From the NCBI GenBank assembly GCA_030271555.1, contig JARXKQ010000042.1, forward strand, positions 1 through 7,849: DNA of 7,849 bases, written 5' to 3'. The notes beneath the pieces were generated by a model. It did not search any database, was not told the origin of the DNA, and was given only the letters and a program-made list of their open reading frames with translations. Below are positions 5,842 through 7,849 of the stretch, piece by piece (positions within the stretch are counted from its first letter, which is position 1; the number at the start of each line of letters is the position of its first letter). The stretch comes from Chloroflexota bacterium (GTDB taxonomy: Bacteria; Chloroflexota; Limnocylindria; Limnocylindrales; CSP1-4). The position numbers and the translations under genes were made by a program.

Positions 5842-6702
5842 GTGAACACCCGATATGGCGCCCAGTCGATGACCGCGCCGCTGCGCGAGGTAGTGCTGCG
5901 CTCGCCGGGCGAGAGCTTTGGGCGCGCGTTCGACGATCCGGCACACGGCTTCCTATTCCCAGTGGACCTCGATTCCGCGAAACGCGAACACGCCGCGCTG
6001 GCGGAGCTGCTGACGACCCTGGGCGTCAGGGTGCAGGTCATTGGCGACGAAGGACTAGGGCCCGACTCCGTGTACGTCTTCGACCCGCTCCTGGTCACCG
6101 ACCGCGGTGCCGTGCCGCTCCGACCGGGCAAGCAAACGCGACTTGGCGAGGAGGCCGCGCTTGAGCGCTGGACGATTTCTCAAGGCATTCCGACGCTTGG
6201 TCGGATCGCGGCGCCTGGAACCGTGGATGGCGGTGACACCTTCTGGCTTAGAGGGGACCTGCTGTGCATTGGTCGCTCACTGCGCACAAACCGCGCCGGC
6301 GCTGGGCAGCTCGCCCGGATCGTGGGCGGCCGCGTCGAGATCGTCGATGTGCCGTACTGGCATGGTCCAGGCGAGGTCTTGCATCTACTGAGCGTCATCT
6401 CGCCGATCGCTGACGATCTGGCGGTCGTCTACCCCGAGCTGCTGCCCGCAGGCCTGTACGAGCTATTGGGCGAACTAGGCGTGAGGACCCTCGCCGTCGA
6501 GGAAGACGAATTCGCCACTCTCGGCTGCAACGTGCTCGCAGTCCGGCCCGGTGTGGTGATCGTCGCTGCCGGCAACCCCAAGATCAGCGCAAAGATGGCC
6601 GCGGCCGGAGTCGAAGTGCATGCCTTCGAGGCGCGCCAGATCGGCTTCAACGGCAGCGGTGGGCCGACCTGCCTGACGCGGCCAGTGCTGCGCAGGGAGT
6701 AG
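5842..6702 (+). CDS. DDAH/arginine deiminase-fold hydrolase (amidinotransferase superfamily)
   Basis: This protein of 286 residues belongs to the guanidino-modifying superfamily and most resembles dimethylarginine dimethylaminohydrolase, which turns methylated arginine into citrulline and a methylamine. The pentein-fold marks are all visible. VYVFDPLLVTDRGAVPLRPG is at 78-97 and GTVDGGDTFW at 126-135. His181 lies in GEVLHLLSVISP. LGCNVLAV is at 227-234, and the nucleophile Cys277 is in NGSGGPTCLTRP near the end. The GTG start at 5842 is preferred over the ATG at 5869. The residues between them (YGAQSM) are, as I recall, conserved at the N terminus of this family. No Shine-Dalgarno sequence is visible. 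The exact substrate is uncertain: related proteins are also annotated as arginine deiminase or amidinotransferase. An unknown gene follows after 12 bp, suggesting cotranscription. Confidence 0.88.
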   Translation: MNTRYGAQSMTAPLREVVLRSPGESFGRAFDDPAHGFLFPVDLDSAKREHAALAELLTTLGVRVQVIGDEGLGPDSVYVFDPLLVTDRGAVPLRPGKQTRLGEEAALERWTISQGIPTLGRIAAPGTVDGGDTFWLRGDLLCIGRSLRTNRAGAGQLARIVGGRVEIVDVPYWHGPGEVLHLLSVISPIADDLAVVYPELLPAGLYELLGELGVRTLAVEEDEFATLGCNVLAVRPGVVIVAAGNPKISAKMAAAGVEVHAFEARQIGFNGSGGPTCLTRPVLRRE

Positions 6703-6714
6703 CATCGGCGGCCC

Positions 6715-7326
6715 ATGCTCGACCACGAAGAACAGTTCCTGTTCAAGGAGGAGATCCTCCACCTGTCCACGGCAGTCGCCGACGCCGGGATGCTCGACAA
6801 CGTCGAGGATCTGCTGACCGACGTCATCACCTCGCCGCGTTTCGACAGCGAGGTGTTCACTCTCGAGCGCAGCCTGCAGGTGATGCTGGGAGCAAGGGCT
6901 GGCACCACTCTTGTTGGCCTCCTCACGGTCACGCCGGACGTTTTCGACCAGGTCGCTGAGGTGCGCATTGCGCCCGAGATCCACGAGCGCCTCGTCGCGT
7001 GGCGCGCCCGTTTTGGCCTCGCGATCGACAACGCGCTGAACTTCCTGAACAACCCCGACGGGATCCAGGGCCACAACTTCTCCACCCAGGTCGCCCACGT
7101 CGATGACCGGCGGGTGCTGCAGGGCCGCCTCACGCTCGTGCGCTACAACAACGAACCGCAGTTCTTCGTGGCTGACGCGGCCGTCTTCTACAGCCTTATC
7201 GCCGACGTCCTCGATCGGCTGGTGCCGCAGACCGACGACGAGACCGTCGACCCGGACACGCTTTCCCGCATCAAGGACGCGATTGCCGTCATCGAGCGCA
7301 AGCAGGCAGCGCGCGACCGCACCTAG
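6715..7326 (+). CDS. Unrecognised soluble protein of 203 residues
   Basis: I do not recognise this family. The protein has no signal peptide, membrane segment, cysteine or obvious metal-binding motif. It opens with a charged helical stretch (MLDHEEQFLFKEEILHLS). Mixed helix/strand segments follow, including FTLERSLQVMLGARAG (residues 47-62), ALNFLNNPDGIQGHNFSTQV and GRLTLVRYNNEPQFFVADAA. It ends in a charged helix with SRIKDAIAVIERKQAARDR. Codon use and GC-rich third positions match neighbouring genes, so it looks truly coded. The ATG at 6715 has only a poor upstream purine stretch (CGGCGG, 3 bases away). The 12-bp gap to the DDAH-like gene and shared direction suggest an operon, but give no firm function. 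The antisense frame over it is open as well, but has no recognisable product. Confidence 0.75.
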   Translation: MLDHEEQFLFKEEILHLSTAVADAGMLDNVEDLLTDVITSPRFDSEVFTLERSLQVMLGARAGTTLVGLLTVTPDVFDQVAEVRIAPEIHERLVAWRARFGLAIDNALNFLNNPDGIQGHNFSTQVAHVDDRRVLQGRLTLVRYNNEPQFFVADAAVFYSLIADVLDRLVPQTDDETVDPDTLSRIKDAIAVIERKQAARDRT

Positions 7327-7338
7327 CCGCAAGGACGA

Positions 7339-7366
7339 CGCGAGCGGCCGCTTGCGGCGGCTCGCG
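7339..7366. terminator. GC-rich hairpin between convergent genes
   Basis: CGCGAGC (7339-7345) pairs with GCTCGCG (7360-7366). After one G-G mismatch, GCCG (7347-7350) pairs with CGGC (7355-7358) around a CTTG loop, giving 11 pairs. An alternative fold pairs CCGCAAG (7327-7333) with CTTGCGG (7351-7357). It lies 12 bases after the unknown gene's stop and 65 bases beyond the panC stop, so it could end transcription from both sides. Neither side has a T-run. Confidence 0.55.
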
Positions 7367-7431
7367 GAGGACGCGCAGCAGCAGCCCGCAGGCGTCGCTG
7401 CGGAGGCAGGCCGTTATGTGCGCGACCGCAG

Positions 7432-7849
7432 CTAGGGCGGCGGCTCGCAGTCGATCAGGCGGGCTGACGGGAAGCGGACGGCGAGGCTGGCGAGGGCCGG
7501 CCGATCGACCACCGCGAGCTCCTGCAATGTCTGGGCATCGGCCACGCTGACGTAGTCGACGTTGCCCAGGGTCGCCGCGGCCAGCTCGCGCCGCATGATC
7601 GCCCGGAGAGAGTCGGCCGACTTATCGCCCGCAGCCAGCGCACCAGCCGCCGCCTGCAACGCCCTGTTGAGAGTCGGTGCCTGCGCTCGTTCGTCAGCAG
7701 TCAGGTAGCGGTTGCGCGACGACATCGCCAGGCCGTCCGACTCGCGGACGGTGGGGCAGACCATGACCTCGACCAGCATTCCGAGGTCGCTCACCAGCCG
7801 ACGGATCACGACCGACTGCTGGCCGTCCTTCTGGCCGCCTGCGGCGGGA
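7432..7849 (-). CDS. panC: Pantothenate synthetase (pantoate-beta-alanine ligase), C-terminal half
   Basis: The gene runs in from the right edge, and 138 residues of a protein usually about 280 long are present. It joins pantoate and beta-alanine with ATP to make pantothenate, the precursor of coenzyme A, in the cytosol. The segment GGQKDGQQSVVIRR matches the family's FGQKDAQQ block. CPTVRESDGLAMSSRNRYL follows, containing the MSSRNR signature equivalent to the KMSKS nucleotide-binding loop. The C-terminal domain shows the usual NVDYVSVADAQTLQEL beta-alanine-side strand and ends in RLIDCEPPP before TAG at 7432-7434. The GTG at 7807-7809 is internal (valine), not a start. It is convergent with the unknown gene at 6715, and 105 bp containing a hairpin separate them. 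The first residue of the FGQKD block is Gly here, a small variation. Confidence 0.95.
   Translation of the reverse strand, partial: PAAGGQKDGQQSVVIRRLVSDLGMLVEVMVCPTVRESDGLAMSSRNRYLTADERAQAPTLNRALQAAAGALAAGDKSADSLRAIMRRELAAATLGNVDYVSVADAQTLQELAVVDRPALASLAVRFPSARLIDCEPPP

Noticed and set aside
5663..5845. Small plus-strand frame of 60 codons in the same gap
   Set aside because: It has no ribosome binding site or recognisable product, and it overlaps the structured repeat region.
5829..5857. TTGCCA with GATATG at 17 bases as a promoter
   Set aside because: The -10 half matches only 3 of 6 positions and falls inside the gene if the GTG at 5842 is the start, as the conserved YGAQSM residues suggest.
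5548..5946. Minus-strand frame of 132 codons covering the gap before the DDAH-like gene
   Set aside because: It overlaps the ends of two real genes and reads through the terminator and inverted repeats; no family features.
6700..6705. TAGCAT as a -10 box for a leaderless unknown gene
   Set aside because: It is formed by the previous stop codon, lies 9 bases from the ATG, and has no -35 partner; cotranscription is simpler.
6475..7332. Open frame of 285 codons on the minus strand across the DDAH-like and unknown genes
   Set aside because: It overlaps the catalytic end of a well-supported gene, has no recognisable product, and its codon pattern is that of the complement of coding DNA. It remains the only serious rival over 6715-7326.

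Overview
The window is high-GC and densely coded, with GTG starts and short intergenic gaps. The gene content includes a class III cyclase and the tail of a cyclase/TPR-type regulator. The set also holds acyl-CoA dehydrogenase, thiolase, DegV, Glu dehydrogenase and an amidinotransferase-fold hydrolase. This looks like a soil or groundwater Chloroflexota (Limnocylindria-like) or Actinomycetota chromosome. The taxon is an inference from protein style and GC content, not something the sequence proves. There are no mobile genes, tRNAs, rRNAs or CRISPR arrays.

Left part (1-1983): the last 73 residues of an acyl-CoA dehydrogenase run rightward into a convergent, decayed reading frame (211-555, minus). 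That frame joins a TPR-like regulator tail to the tail of a cyclase domain. Upstream of it on the minus strand is a two-gene unit: an OsmC-family protein, then a cupin-class III nucleotidyl cyclase fusion 18 bp downstream. The relic lies in the same frame directly after the cyclase stop and repeats the cyclase's last conserved motif.

Middle part (1984-5640): a 62-bp divergent spacer holds a likely leaderless promoter for an acetyl-CoA acetyltransferase (thiolase). The thiolase is followed after 12 bp by a DegV/FakB-type fatty-acid-binding protein. A perfect hairpin follows, then a leader with an 8-bp inverted repeat and a good Shine-Dalgarno site, then a Glu/Leu/Phe/Val-type glutamate dehydrogenase with an intrinsic terminator.

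Right part (5641-7849): a 200-bp non-coding stretch contains an imperfect 21-nt inverted repeat enclosing a perfect 14-bp palindrome. It precedes a DDAH/arginine-deiminase-fold hydrolase and, 12 bp later, an unrecognised 203-residue soluble protein. A strong GC hairpin then separates these from the convergent 3' half of panC.

Functionally, the acyl-CoA dehydrogenase, thiolase and FakB-like protein fit fatty-acid uptake and beta-oxidation. Glu dehydrogenase and the DDAH-like enzyme fit arginine/glutamate nitrogen metabolism. The OsmC/cupin-cyclase pair could couple a small-molecule or redox signal to cyclic nucleotide production. The best candidates for something undescribed are the cupin-cyclase with its chimeric relic, the inverted-repeat region before the DDAH-like gene, and the unknown 203-residue protein.
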